Positions 26,378-34,847 of a stretch of 39,265 nucleotides of DNA are shown here, in pieces (the stretch's first letter is position 1; each line of letters opens with the position of its first letter). The DNA lies in the NCBI GenBank assembly GCA_945947155.1, contig CAMEXM010000011.1:1-39265 (forward strand). Reading direction: 5' to 3'. The position numbers and the translations under genes are program-made. A model generated the notes under the pieces. That model was given only the letters and a program-made list of their open reading frames with translations, was not told the origin of the DNA and did not search any database. The stretch comes from Polynucleobacter meluiroseus. Lineage in GTDB: Bacteria > Pseudomonadota > Gammaproteobacteria > Burkholderiales > Burkholderiaceae.

Positions 26378-27178
26378 ATGTTAGACCAGGAAATCGCCGA
26401 AATACTGGATTTGCCCAAAAAGGATGCTTCCAGCGAAAACTCATCCATGCTCAAAGGGGTTGTCATTCTCGAGGCCCTAGCAGCACTCAGGCAGCCTGCT
26501 ACCTTGGCACAATTGATGCAAATCACGGGCATGCCAAAAGCCTCATTGCATCGCACGCTGGCAATTTTTGAAGAAGCCAGCCTAGTCGTGCGCGAACCGG
26601 GCGGAAAAGCATACGCTCCTGGCGAGCGCCTCTCGAAGTTGGCGCTGGAGACCTTGTGCCACGATAGCGTCTCTAGCGTCCGTCACTCGATATTGCGTAA
26701 ATTAGTTGCCGATCTAAAAGAAACCTGCAACCTAGCAGTGCTTCGGCAAGGCGAACTCTTTTACCTCGACCGAGTTGAGGCAAACTGGGCGCTACGACTG
26801 CACCTTCCCCCTGGCACCGTACTGCCACCCCATTGCAGCGCGAGCGGCAAGCTATTACTTGCCTATAAACCAATGGAAGAGAGAACGCGCTTATTAGACA
26901 ATCTTCCGCTTGAGCAATTTACCCACCGCACTATTACCGATCGTGACCTTCTTGAGTCTGAATTAGATCGTATTCTTAGCACGGAATATGCAGTCGATAA
27001 TGAAGAATACGTCTTAGGTGTCTCTTGTGTAGCCGTGCCAGTGAAAGATAAACATGGGGATGCTGTGGCGGCCATCGCCATTCATGCCGCTACTGCGCGC
27101 CTGCCCCTAAACCAAGCAATGGAATACATTCCGCAACTGCGTGAAGCGGCTACCCGCATTTCCAACACGCTTGGTTGA
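26378..27178 (+). CDS. IclR-family transcriptional regulator (second)
   Basis: This 266-residue regulator has a winged helix-turn-helix at about residues 20-80 (MQITGMPKASLHRTLAIFEE as recognition region) and the IclR effector domain after about 100, with YLDRVEANWALRLHLPPGTV, PPHCSASGKLLLAYK and YAVDNEEYVLGVSCVAVPV. The ATG at 26378 is used; an upstream in-frame TTG at 26357 would only add seven residues and lacks a better ribosome-binding site. It reads divergently from the Bug-sauST genes and is followed after 16 bases by the phosphotransacetylase gene. It most likely controls both operons through the inverted repeats upstream of it. It is clearly a paralogue, not a copy, of the IclR gene at 17586. 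Confidence 0.95.
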   Translation: MLDQEIAEILDLPKKDASSENSSMLKGVVILEALAALRQPATLAQLMQITGMPKASLHRTLAIFEEASLVVREPGGKAYAPGERLSKLALETLCHDSVSSVRHSILRKLVADLKETCNLAVLRQGELFYLDRVEANWALRLHLPPGTVLPPHCSASGKLLLAYKPMEERTRLLDNLPLEQFTHRTITDRDLLESELDRILSTEYAVDNEEYVLGVSCVAVPVKDKHGDAVAAIAIHAATARLPLNQAMEYIPQLREAATRISNTLG

Positions 27179-27194
27179 TGAGTGAATCCCAGTC

Positions 27195-28097
27195 ATGCTC
27201 GAAAAATACCCACACCTCAACTTATTAATTAAGGAATCACAGGGCCAAAAAAGGCTGGGGGTCGTTTTTCCATTGAATCAGCCGTCACTCGAAACAGTGG
27301 CACAACTGCAAAAGTACGAACTATGCACTCCCGTCTTAATAGGGCCAAAACTGGAAATCGAGGCGCTTGCAGCACGTGTGTCACTCACGCTGGATGGCAT
27401 TGAGATTATGGATACCCCCAATGACCCAATCGCAGCAGCGAAAACAGCCGTTACCCTCGCGAAGTCAGGCAACGTGTCTGCGCTGATGAAGGGCTCTCTC
27501 CATACGGAGGATTTAATGGGGCCGGTGGTTGGTAAGGATGGTCTAAGGACAAACCGCAGAACCAGCCATATTTTTTTATTCGAGCTCCCCAGCTATCACA
27601 AGCTCCTAGGCATCAGCGATTGCGTAGTCAATATCGCTCCGTCTATTGAGCATAAAAAAGATATTTTGCTTAATAGCCTTGAGGCACTTTTCAAACTCGG
27701 GATAACGAAACCAAAAGTAGCCATCGTTGCCGCGACCGAAGTGGTTAATCCTGCTATGCAAGCAACGCTGGATGCCAAAATGTTAGTTGATCTTCAGCAG
27801 GACAATGCATTCTTTCCAGGCGCCCTCATCGAAGGCCCCTTTGGATTTGATAATGCTATTTCTGCGAGTTCTGCGGCAACCAAAGGAATTCAGTCTGCGG
27901 TTTCCGGCGATCCCGATCTGCTTCTGGTGCCTGATTTAGGGGCTGGAAATATTCTGTATAAATCACTTGTTTATATGGCGGGAGCGGAGTGTGCTGGCGT
28001 CATCCTCGGCACCGCAGTACCCATTATTTTGACGTCACGGTCAGACTCTGTTTTTTCTCGAGTGGCCTCCACCGCATTGGCAATGCGCCTAGCTTAA
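27195..28097 (+). CDS. Phosphate acetyl/butyryltransferase family enzyme
   Basis: This 300-residue enzyme belongs to the Pta/Ptb family, which exchanges the phosphoryl and CoA groups of an acyl phosphate. Typical segments are VSALMKGSLHTEDLMGPVV (about 96-113), RRTSHIFLFELP (about 120-131), EGPFGFDNAISASSA (about 210-224) and LLLVPDLGAGNILYKSL (about 239-255), the last holding the acyl-CoA site. It is the short, single-domain form. In the classic taurine and isethionate pathways Pta turns acetyl phosphate made by Xsc into acetyl-CoA, so its position before the sulfite-oxidising genes is suggestive. Xsc itself is not encoded here. The family also includes butyryl and less specific enzymes. Confidence 0.85.
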   Translation: MLEKYPHLNLLIKESQGQKRLGVVFPLNQPSLETVAQLQKYELCTPVLIGPKLEIEALAARVSLTLDGIEIMDTPNDPIAAAKTAVTLAKSGNVSALMKGSLHTEDLMGPVVGKDGLRTNRRTSHIFLFELPSYHKLLGISDCVVNIAPSIEHKKDILLNSLEALFKLGITKPKVAIVAATEVVNPAMQATLDAKMLVDLQQDNAFFPGALIEGPFGFDNAISASSAATKGIQSAVSGDPDLLLVPDLGAGNILYKSLVYMAGAECAGVILGTAVPIILTSRSDSVFSRVASTALAMRLA

Positions 28098-28127
28098 AAC
28101 TAAATTTACTTCCAGAGACAAGAGAAC

Positions 28128-31004
28128 ATGTTTAAGATTTTTTCAAAAGACCCCATCCACGACCCAATTCACAGTCAAGCGCCAGCAACCGAGATAAAGA
28201 CAACGACCTGCTATATGTGCGCTTGTCGATGCGGCATCCGAGCCCACCTGCGCGATGGTGAACTGGTCTATATTGATGGCAACCCAGATCACCCCCTGAA
28301 CCAAGGCGTTATCTGCGCAAAAGGATCTGCGGGCATCATGAAGCAGAAATCCCCAGCACGAATCACAAAGCCCCTTCTGCGAAAAAAAGGCAGCGACCGC
28401 GGTGCTGGTGAGTTTGAGGAAATTAGCTGGGATAAGGCATTTGAGCTACTCACTCAGCGCCTGCAAAAAATTCGGGAGACTGATCCAAAGAAATTCGCCC
28501 TATTTACAGGTCGCGATCAGATGCAAGCATTAACCGGTCTTTTTGCCCGTCAATTTGGTACGCCGAATTATGCAGCGCACGGTGGATTTTGTTCGGTCAA
28601 TATGGCTGCCGGCATGATCTACACCATTGGCGGCAGCTTTTGGGAGTTTGGCGGACCCGACCTTGAGCATGCAAAGTTATTCGTCATGATTGGTACTGCG
28701 GAAGACCATCACAGCAACCCAATGAAGATAGCGCTTTCTAAATTCAAGCGCTCCGGTGGCCGCTTTATTTCGATTAACCCGGTTCGCACTGGTTATTCCG
28801 CCATTGCAGATGAGTGGATTCCGATTAAGCCCGGCACTGACGGCGCCTTATTTATGGCGCTAATGCATGAACTGATTCGCAAAGAACAGTATGACGCTGA
28901 TTTCCTCAAGCGCTATAGCAATTCTGGTCAGCTGGTTTGCCTTGATAAGGGCCCCGAAGAAGGCCTCTTCTTATTCGATCCAGACTCGGATCCCATTAAC
29001 GCCGATTTGCCGCATAACAAATACGTTTGGGATGCAAAGACCCAAGGCGCTAAGCCGTGCTTTGAAAAAGGTGTTTCGCCAATTTTATGCGGTGAATTCA
29101 TCATGGGACCAGGCCCGCACCAAGGTAAAAAAGTTGCTCCTGCTTTTGAATTGTTACGTCGGCAGGTTGAAAAAACCACTCCCGAATGGGCGTCTTCGAT
29201 TACTGGTATTCCAACTGCACGCATTGAAAAGCTAGCGGAAGAAATTGCGTTTAGTGCATTCAAACAAGCATTTGAGCTCCCCGTTACATGGACTGATGCA
29301 TGGGGTGAAGAGCACCAAACGGTAACTGCTAGGCCGGTTGCATTTCATGCCATGCGCGGATTAGCTGCCCACTCGAACGGCTTTCAAACCACGCGCGGAT
29401 TAGCGGTGCTGATGTCCCTAATCGGCACCATTGATAGACCAGGTGGTTTTAGACATAAGGCGCCTTACCCACGTCAAACTCCGCCTAATGTGAAACCCCC
29501 CTCATCTGAGGATGACATTAAACCCAATACACCTCTAGGCAAAGCGCCTTTAGGGTGGCCAACACAACCGGAAGACCTTGCTTTAGATAAAAACGGAAAT
29601 GCACTGCGCATTGATAAAGCATATACCTGGGAGCACCCACTGGCAGCCCATGGATTAATGCATAACGTCATTACCAATGCCGTAAAAGGGGATCCCTACT
29701 CGATTGATACATTAATGATCTTCATGGCCAATATGTCATGGAACTCCACGATGAATACCATGGAAGTACGTGAATTACTCAATAGTAAAAACCCCGATGG
29801 GGAGTTTAAGATTCCATTCCTGGTAGTTTGCGATGCCTTTCAATCCGAGATGGTTGACTTTGCTGATCTTGTTTTGCCGGACACAACGTATCTAGAACGC
29901 CATGACGTGATGAGCATGCTTGATCGACCCATCTCCGAATACGATGGCCCAGTCGACTCAGTACGCATCCCAGTACTTCCACCCACCGGTGAATGCAAGC
30001 CTTTCCAAGAGGTGTTAATCGAACTCGCATCGCGCCTAAAATTCCCCGCCTTCACAAGCGAAGACGGCAGCAGGAAATTTATCGATTACCCGGACTTCAT
30101 CACGCGATTTGAGACAGCGCCTAATTCGGGCATTGGCTTTTTAGCGGGTTGGCGCGGTAAAGACGGTGAAAAAAGCCTCCGTGGAGAGCCCAATAAAGAC
30201 CAATGGCAGCGGTATGCTGAAAACAATTGTGTATATCAACACCATATGCCAGTTGAGCATCAATACATGCGCAATTGGAACCGGGGCTACTTGGACTTTA
30301 GTAAAGCAAACGCACTACGCCAAAAAAATGACCCCATCATGATTGCAATCTATTCTGATATTTTGCAAAAATTCAGGCTAGCTGCAAAAAGGCAGCGCAA
30401 AGGGGCAGCACCCCCTGAGCATCTAAAGTCACGCATTCTGAAATACTTTGATCCATTGCCATTTTGGTACCCACCACTCGAAGATGAAGTGACAGACTTA
30501 AATGAATTCAGTCTGAATGCGATTACCCAACGACCGATGGCCATGTACCATTCATGGGACTCCCAAAACGCCTGGCTAAGACAGATTCACAGCCACAACT
30601 ACCTTTACGTCAATACAAAAACTGCGCTAGAGCATGGCATTAATGATGGTGCCTGGATGTGGATTGAGTCCCAATGGGGCAAAGTGAAATGCATGGCGCG
30701 TCACTCTGAGGCAGTAGATCCCGGTACGGTCTGGACGTGGAATGCAATCGGTAAAGCAGAATCGGCATGGAGTCTTGATCCGGCATCGGATGAGTCCAAA
30801 AAAGGTTTCTTGCTAAACCACCTCATTACAGAAGAACTCTCTCTTGGTGGATTTTCAGTAAGCAACTCTGATCCGATTACTGGGCAAGCCGGCTGGTATG
30901 ACGTACGCGTCAAACTCGCTGCGGCCGGAGAAAATGAACCCGAGGAAACGTGGCCACAAGTGAAGGCACATCGAGTCCCCGGCATGATTAAAAATAAATC
31001 GTAA
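28128..31004 (+). CDS. soeA: Molybdopterin oxidoreductase, probable sulfite dehydrogenase SoeA
   Basis: This 958-residue protein is the catalytic subunit of a DMSO-reductase-family complex. An N-terminal [4Fe-4S] site is formed by C28, C31, C35 and C63, and C155 in GGFCSVN is the probable molybdenum ligand. The MGD-binding regions include ARPVAFHAMRGLAAHSNGFQTTRGLAVL in the middle and a C-terminal dinucleotide-binding domain near 790-950. There is no Tat signal peptide, so it should be cytoplasmic. This agrees with SoeABC, the cytoplasmic sulfite:quinone oxidoreductase known from Allochromatium vinosum and used for sulfite removal in sulfonate users. Periplasmic relatives such as thiosulfate or polysulfide reductases normally carry a Tat signal. 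soeB and soeC follow directly. Confidence 0.8.
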   Translation: MFKIFSKDPIHDPIHSQAPATEIKTTTCYMCACRCGIRAHLRDGELVYIDGNPDHPLNQGVICAKGSAGIMKQKSPARITKPLLRKKGSDRGAGEFEEISWDKAFELLTQRLQKIRETDPKKFALFTGRDQMQALTGLFARQFGTPNYAAHGGFCSVNMAAGMIYTIGGSFWEFGGPDLEHAKLFVMIGTAEDHHSNPMKIALSKFKRSGGRFISINPVRTGYSAIADEWIPIKPGTDGALFMALMHELIRKEQYDADFLKRYSNSGQLVCLDKGPEEGLFLFDPDSDPINADLPHNKYVWDAKTQGAKPCFEKGVSPILCGEFIMGPGPHQGKKVAPAFELLRRQVEKTTPEWASSITGIPTARIEKLAEEIAFSAFKQAFELPVTWTDAWGEEHQTVTARPVAFHAMRGLAAHSNGFQTTRGLAVLMSLIGTIDRPGGFRHKAPYPRQTPPNVKPPSSEDDIKPNTPLGKAPLGWPTQPEDLALDKNGNALRIDKAYTWEHPLAAHGLMHNVITNAVKGDPYSIDTLMIFMANMSWNSTMNTMEVRELLNSKNPDGEFKIPFLVVCDAFQSEMVDFADLVLPDTTYLERHDVMSMLDRPISEYDGPVDSVRIPVLPPTGECKPFQEVLIELASRLKFPAFTSEDGSRKFIDYPDFITRFETAPNSGIGFLAGWRGKDGEKSLRGEPNKDQWQRYAENNCVYQHHMPVEHQYMRNWNRGYLDFSKANALRQKNDPIMIAIYSDILQKFRLAAKRQRKGAAPPEHLKSRILKYFDPLPFWYPPLEDEVTDLNEFSLNAITQRPMAMYHSWDSQNAWLRQIHSHNYLYVNTKTALEHGINDGAWMWIESQWGKVKCMARHSEAVDPGTVWTWNAIGKAESAWSLDPASDESKKGFLLNHLITEELSLGGFSVSNSDPITGQAGWYDVRVKLAAAGENEPEETWPQVKAHRVPGMIKNKS

Positions 31005-31022
31005 TCAACCCATTTATTAACT

Positions 31023-31712
31023 ATGAATCAAACCATGAATCCCAAAAATGAAACCGCGGATCACAAGAAGCAACTGGCGCTTGTCATCGATCTTAATGTC
31101 TGTGTTGGTTGCCATGCTTGCGTCACCTCTTGCAAGGAATGGAATACCTCAGGCTCTGCTGGGCCGCTAAGTGATCTTAATGCGTATGCAGCAAATCCCA
31201 GCGGTACTTTCTTTAATCGGGTGCAGACCTACGAGGCTGGAATTTTTCCAAACACGCAAACCGTTCATTTTCCAAAATCGTGCCTGCACTGCGAAGAACC
31301 CCCTTGTGTTCCAGTCTGTCCAACTGGGGCAAGCTATAAACGTGAAGAAGATGGCATTGTTTTGGTGGATTACGACAAGTGCATCGGTTGTAGTTACTGT
31401 TCATGGGCTTGCCCATACGGCGCCAGGGAGCTGGATCAAGAGCGCCAAGTAATGACTAAATGCACCCTCTGCGTAGATCGCATCTACAGCGAAACATTAC
31501 CCGAATCCGAGCGCAAGCCTGCTTGCGTATTAGCATGCCCAACGAGTGCACGGATTTTTGGAGACGTTCATGATCCGAAGTCCGATGCCAGCATAGCCAT
31601 TCAAGAACGCTCTGGCTATGCACTGATGCCTGAATGGGAAACCCAGCCAGCAAACCATTATTTACCGCGCTCCATTATGGAAACAATTGAAGCCGCAAGG
31701 AAAGACAGCTAA
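31023..31712 (+). CDS. soeB: Four-cluster ferredoxin subunit, probable SoeB
   Basis: This 229-residue iron-sulfur protein should carry four [4Fe-4S] clusters that wire the molybdenum subunit to the membrane quinone site. The Cys groups are CVGCHACVTSC, CLHCEEPPCVPVC, CIGCSYCSWAC and CTLC...CVLACP, the usual DmsB/PsrB/SoeB layout. No signal peptide is seen, in keeping with a cytoplasmic complex. Translation may start at ATG 31023 or four codons later. The gene lies 18 bases after soeA and its stop overlaps the soeC start by one base (TAATG). Confidence 0.85.
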   Translation: MNQTMNPKNETADHKKQLALVIDLNVCVGCHACVTSCKEWNTSGSAGPLSDLNAYAANPSGTFFNRVQTYEAGIFPNTQTVHFPKSCLHCEEPPCVPVCPTGASYKREEDGIVLVDYDKCIGCSYCSWACPYGARELDQERQVMTKCTLCVDRIYSETLPESERKPACVLACPTSARIFGDVHDPKSDASIAIQERSGYALMPEWETQPANHYLPRSIMETIEAARKDS

Positions 31713-32647
31713 TGCGCCCACAATTTTCAATCGTTTTTTTTACAACCCTAGCTGGCATGGCGCAGGGCTTACTGTTTTCCTTGGCAATCCTTGATTTTCC
31801 AGTGCAAATCTTTACGCAATCCTTTTTATCTACTTTCGCTTTTCCAACCGCACTCGTATTGCTTGGACTGGGACTGATTGCATCCTTCTTCCATCTTGGT
31901 AGACCTGAGCGGGCTTGGCGTGCAGCGATGATGTGGCGCACCTCCTGGCTTTCACGGGAGGTCATTGTGCTTCCCGTGCTGATTGCAGTCACCGTTCTGG
32001 GATTACTCTACTCTCTGACAAATGAAATTCCATCTTGGTTGTGGATTGCAATTGTGATTACCACCATATTGCTTTGGATCTGTACCGCAAAGATCTATCA
32101 ATGCATTCGCTTTATTCAGGAATGGTCACATCCCTCCACGCTGATGAACTTCACTCTGCTAGGAATAACATCGGGCTGGATGCTATTGGGAGTACTTGTC
32201 GGGCTTTCGGATGGCGCTAAGGAATTCCCTCTCAATAGCGTGATGTCAGGCATCTCTTTTATTCTGCTGTTTGTAGCATTTAATTTAAAGCTCTGGATTT
32301 GGCGCCGTAACCGCAGCTTGCGTCCAAAATCAAATCTGGCATCAGCGACCGGGATCAAAGGTTCAAACATTCGCCAGACCTCAATGGGTCTGATGGGCGG
32401 CAGCTTCAACACCCGAGAATTTTTTCACCACCAAACTGAGCATGCCATTAGCAATATCCGTAAGATAGTGCTCCTGTGTGCTTATATATTCCCCATGATA
32501 TTGGTGGCTTATTCCATTTCTTCCCCATCAAGCGTTATTTTTATTCTAGCCTTGGCCATTCATTTCATTGGTCTGATTGCCGAACGTTGGATGTTTTTTG
32601 CAGAAGCCAATCACCCTCAGAATTTATATTACCAACGGGTTTCTTGA
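31712..32647 (+). CDS. soeC: DmsC-family membrane anchor, probable SoeC
   Basis: This 311-residue integral membrane protein has about eight helices and belongs to the DmsC-type anchors that exchange electrons with quinone. The opening FSIVFFTTLAGMAQGLLFSLA and the segment LGLIASFFHLGRPERAWRA (about 50-68) are highly typical of DmsC; the HLGRPERAW motif is found in the known anchors. It follows soeB with a one-base overlap. With SoeA and SoeB it would oxidise sulfite to sulfate at the cytoplasmic face and reduce quinone. A DMSO-reductase-like activity is the main alternative. Confidence 0.82.
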   Translation: MRPQFSIVFFTTLAGMAQGLLFSLAILDFPVQIFTQSFLSTFAFPTALVLLGLGLIASFFHLGRPERAWRAAMMWRTSWLSREVIVLPVLIAVTVLGLLYSLTNEIPSWLWIAIVITTILLWICTAKIYQCIRFIQEWSHPSTLMNFTLLGITSGWMLLGVLVGLSDGAKEFPLNSVMSGISFILLFVAFNLKLWIWRRNRSLRPKSNLASATGIKGSNIRQTSMGLMGGSFNTREFFHHQTEHAISNIRKIVLLCAYIFPMILVAYSISSPSSVIFILALAIHFIGLIAERWMFFAEANHPQNLYYQRVS

Positions 32648-32668
32648 TCTTGTATTTGGTTAAGCGTA

Positions 32669-33241
32669 ATGGATGACTACATAAATCAACTCATTCACGG
32701 ACGAGTCCATGTATCGCCTAAACGCTTAATTCAACCAGGCCCTTCGCTCGAGCAGAAACTCCAGATATTGCATGCGGCTAAAGCAGCGCCAGACCATGGC
32801 AGACATACGCCATGGCACTTTTATGAAGTGAGTGAATCAAGCCGAACATTGCTGGGTGATGTCTTTAGAGATTGCCTACTAGACCGAGATCCTCTAGCAA
32901 CCCCCCTTCAACTGGATGAAGCTCGAGAAAAAGCCTTTCGAGGCCCCCTCCTATTATTGGCCGCAGCCAATTTAAACGATACCGAAGATGGCATTACGCC
33001 ACATGAAAAAATGATTTCGCTCGGGTGTGCCATTCAAAACATTTTACTTATGGCGCACGCTCTCGGTTTCGGCGCTGGATTATCGAGCGGCAAAGCAATA
33101 CAGAGTGAGCGTTTCAGAGAGCTTTTCAAACTATCCACCAATACGATGCCTACTTGCTTTATTACCATTGGTACAGTATCAAAAAATAAGCCCGGCAACG
33201 CTCTGCGGCCAGACTTATCTGTTTACCACTCCATATTTTAA
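32669..33241 (+). CDS. Nitroreductase-family FMN protein, YdjA-like
   Basis: This 190-residue protein has the small-nitroreductase fold. The N-terminal FMN-binding region is present as AAKAAPDHGRHTPWHFYEV (about 35-53, the family's R-x-x-PW pattern), and the C-terminal part has SLGCAIQNILLMAHALGFGAGLSSG (about 117-141) with the FMN phosphate-contacting Gly-rich turn. YdjA-type proteins have unclear physiological substrates. It starts 21 bases after the soeC stop and so ends the operon, meaning a pathway- or complex-linked redox role is possible, though none is established. The next gene is convergent. Confidence 0.85.
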   Translation: MDDYINQLIHGRVHVSPKRLIQPGPSLEQKLQILHAAKAAPDHGRHTPWHFYEVSESSRTLLGDVFRDCLLDRDPLATPLQLDEAREKAFRGPLLLLAAANLNDTEDGITPHEKMISLGCAIQNILLMAHALGFGAGLSSGKAIQSERFRELFKLSTNTMPTCFITIGTVSKNKPGNALRPDLSVYHSIF

Positions 33242-33296
33242 AAAGATCCCCACAGCAGCAAGCATCTGAGAAATTTCAATAACGATAAATTAATGC

Positions 33297-33917
33297 TCAA
33301 TCGTTTACGTTACGTGGATCGGTTGATAAAAAAGAGGGTCTAAGGGTCAACTTAGAAAAATAAACATCCAGATTAGGATGATCAGCGCGCCAATTCATTT
33401 CAGGCAAACGAAAGTCTAACCAATCTAGCGCACAACCAACAGCGATATCTGCGAGCGTAAACTTATTTAAGTTGCAATACTCAGATGTTGCTATTGAATC
33501 AGCCAAATACTTCAAAGATACTTGAACTTTGCTTAGCTGCCTTTCAATCCATTCCTCATTTTGCTGCGCCGTGGGTCTCATCATTCTTTCCCGGCGCGCC
33601 AAAATAGCCGCATCTAAAAGTCCGTCGGCCAGGGCCTCAAAGGTCTTTACTTGGGCTTTTTCCAAGTTTAATTGAGGAAGTAGCGGATTGATTCCGCTCA
33701 TGCCATCTATATAGTCAGCAATAACCGATGAATCAAATATAGGATTGCCATTAGAGAGTAATAGACAAGGTATTTTGCCGAGCGGATTAATTTCATGAAG
33801 TTTGGTATTTACATTCCAACCATCCTCAAGTAGCAAAGAATAAGGAATTTCCTTCTCTATAAAACAAATTCTCACTTTTCTTGAAAAAGGACTGGTAGTT
33901 GAACCGACTAATTGCAT
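33297..33917 (-). CDS. Glutathione S-transferase-like protein
   Basis: This 206-residue protein has the GST plan: an N-terminal thioredoxin-like domain (about 1-78) with STTSPFSRKVRI at the active site, NPLGKIPCLL holding the cis-Pro, and DSSVIADYID as the glutathione gamma-glutamyl contact, then an all-helical C-terminal domain with FTLADIAVGCALDWL. The start is set at ATG 33917, since the longer frame from 34034 extends into the upstream GntR gene and adds no domain. It begins 10 bases after the GntR stop, so the two genes form an operon. It may conjugate or isomerise an intermediate of the divergent pathway, or be a stress protein. Confidence 0.9.
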   Translation of the reverse strand: MQLVGSTTSPFSRKVRICFIEKEIPYSLLLEDGWNVNTKLHEINPLGKIPCLLLSNGNPIFDSSVIADYIDGMSGINPLLPQLNLEKAQVKTFEALADGLLDAAILARRERMMRPTAQQNEEWIERQLSKVQVSLKYLADSIATSEYCNLNKFTLADIAVGCALDWLDFRLPEMNWRADHPNLDVYFSKLTLRPSFLSTDPRNVND

Positions 33918-33927
33918 CTTAATAGAG

Positions 33928-34653
33928 CTACCCTCCACCCAAATTATTAAAGTAACGGTATTTACTGGAATGGATATAGCGAATACGCATATCCACAGGT
34001 TTTCCCTTATATGCGTATGCAACTCTGTTAACACATAGAAGGGGTAGATTAATTTTTAGTTTTAGCAATTTTGATATGTACTCATTACCAGGAATCGCCT
34101 CTATTGTTTCGCTGATATTGAGAACAGTAATACCATAAACCCTCTGGAATAAGCCATAGAGCGTTTCATTTCTATTCGAAAAAAAACTTTCACTTAAGTT
34201 TGGAAACATTTTTTCAGATAAATAGATTTCATCGACTATTGCAGGTTGATTTCTAAAGCTGAGTAGCGTTTTTACTCTATAAATTTTTTCATAGGGCTTA
34301 ATCGCCAGTTTTTTTGCAATTACTTTGCTGGCACGTATTTTTTCAAAGGATAGCAGTTTTGAATTAGGCAGTTCACGAACTCCCTCAGAACTCTCGATCC
34401 TAAAAAATACGTTCAACATGTAATCAGGCGTATGGCTAACAACAAATGTACCCCTGCCTTGCTCTCTGACGAGGATGTTTTCTGCAACCAATTCATTGAT
34501 TGCCCGCCGAATTGTTCCGATACTGACTTGATAGCGAGAAGCTAAGATAGGCTCACTGGGTATAGCCTGATTGTGGCGCCATTTATTTTGACGAAGCAAT
34601 TCAGTAAGGGCGTACTTTACTCTCTTGTATGCAAACTCAGTTGTTTTAACCAC
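33928..34653 (-). CDS. GntR-family regulator, HutC/UTRA type
   Basis: This 241-residue regulator has an N-terminal winged helix (about residues 10-75) with IPSEPILASRYQVSIGTIRRAI, the classic GntR recognition pattern, and LVREQGRGTFV closing the wing. The rest (about 95-235) is a UTRA effector-binding domain as in HutC and FarR (ETIEAIPGNEYISKLLKL, then a terminal RYIHSSKYRY). The start codon is GTG. It is divergent from the enolase-superfamily operon and probably represses it until a pathway metabolite binds. The gene is very A+T-rich: two adjacent 60-base lines I counted (34201-34320) hold 37 G or C of 120. Confidence 0.93.
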   Translation of the reverse strand: MVKTTEFAYKRVKYALTELLRQNKWRHNQAIPSEPILASRYQVSIGTIRRAINELVAENILVREQGRGTFVVSHTPDYMLNVFFRIESSEGVRELPNSKLLSFEKIRASKVIAKKLAIKPYEKIYRVKTLLSFRNQPAIVDEIYLSEKMFPNLSESFFSNRNETLYGLFQRVYGITVLNISETIEAIPGNEYISKLLKLKINLPLLCVNRVAYAYKGKPVDMRIRYIHSSKYRYFNNLGGG

Positions 34654-34847
34654 GGTTTATCGCCAACCCAAAAGTTATCTGGAAGTAATTATTCATATAT
34701 ATGACTTATTCAACTATTGTAACCCCGATGTAAATGAATAATGTAAAAATAATTCAATAAAAACAATTGCTTAGTATTTTTTAGCCCCAAATTTGCGGGG
34801 AATTGGCCAATTGTCATCCCATGTCAAAGTGGCTAATATGAATCGAG
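34654..34847. promoter_or_regulatory. Divergent control region, GntR-GST / enolase-GlmSL operon
   Basis: This 194-base A+T-rich gap is the longest noncoding stretch in the window. It has TTATTCA at 34689-34695 and 34706-34712 and the inverse TGAATAA at 34735-34741, which together could be GntR half-sites. Near the right end are CCCC (34785-34788) and GGGG (34797-34800), able to pair over an 8-base loop, and a perfect palindrome AATTGGCCAATT at 34801-34812, only 35 bases before the first gene. These are candidate operators; none is proven. Confidence 0.5.

Noticed and set aside
29806-30055. Minus-strand frames opposite soeA
   Set aside because: They lie fully within a firmly identified molybdopterin enzyme gene and show no protein features of their own.
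28128-31004. Formate dehydrogenase, nitrate reductase or periplasmic thiosulfate/polysulfide reductase
   Set aside because: No Tat signal peptide and a DmsC-type anchor with a four-cluster ferredoxin; these fit cytoplasmic SoeABC better.
33918-34034. Longer N terminus for the glutathione transferase
   Set aside because: It overlaps the GntR coding sequence and adds no domain; family alignment begins at Met 33917.
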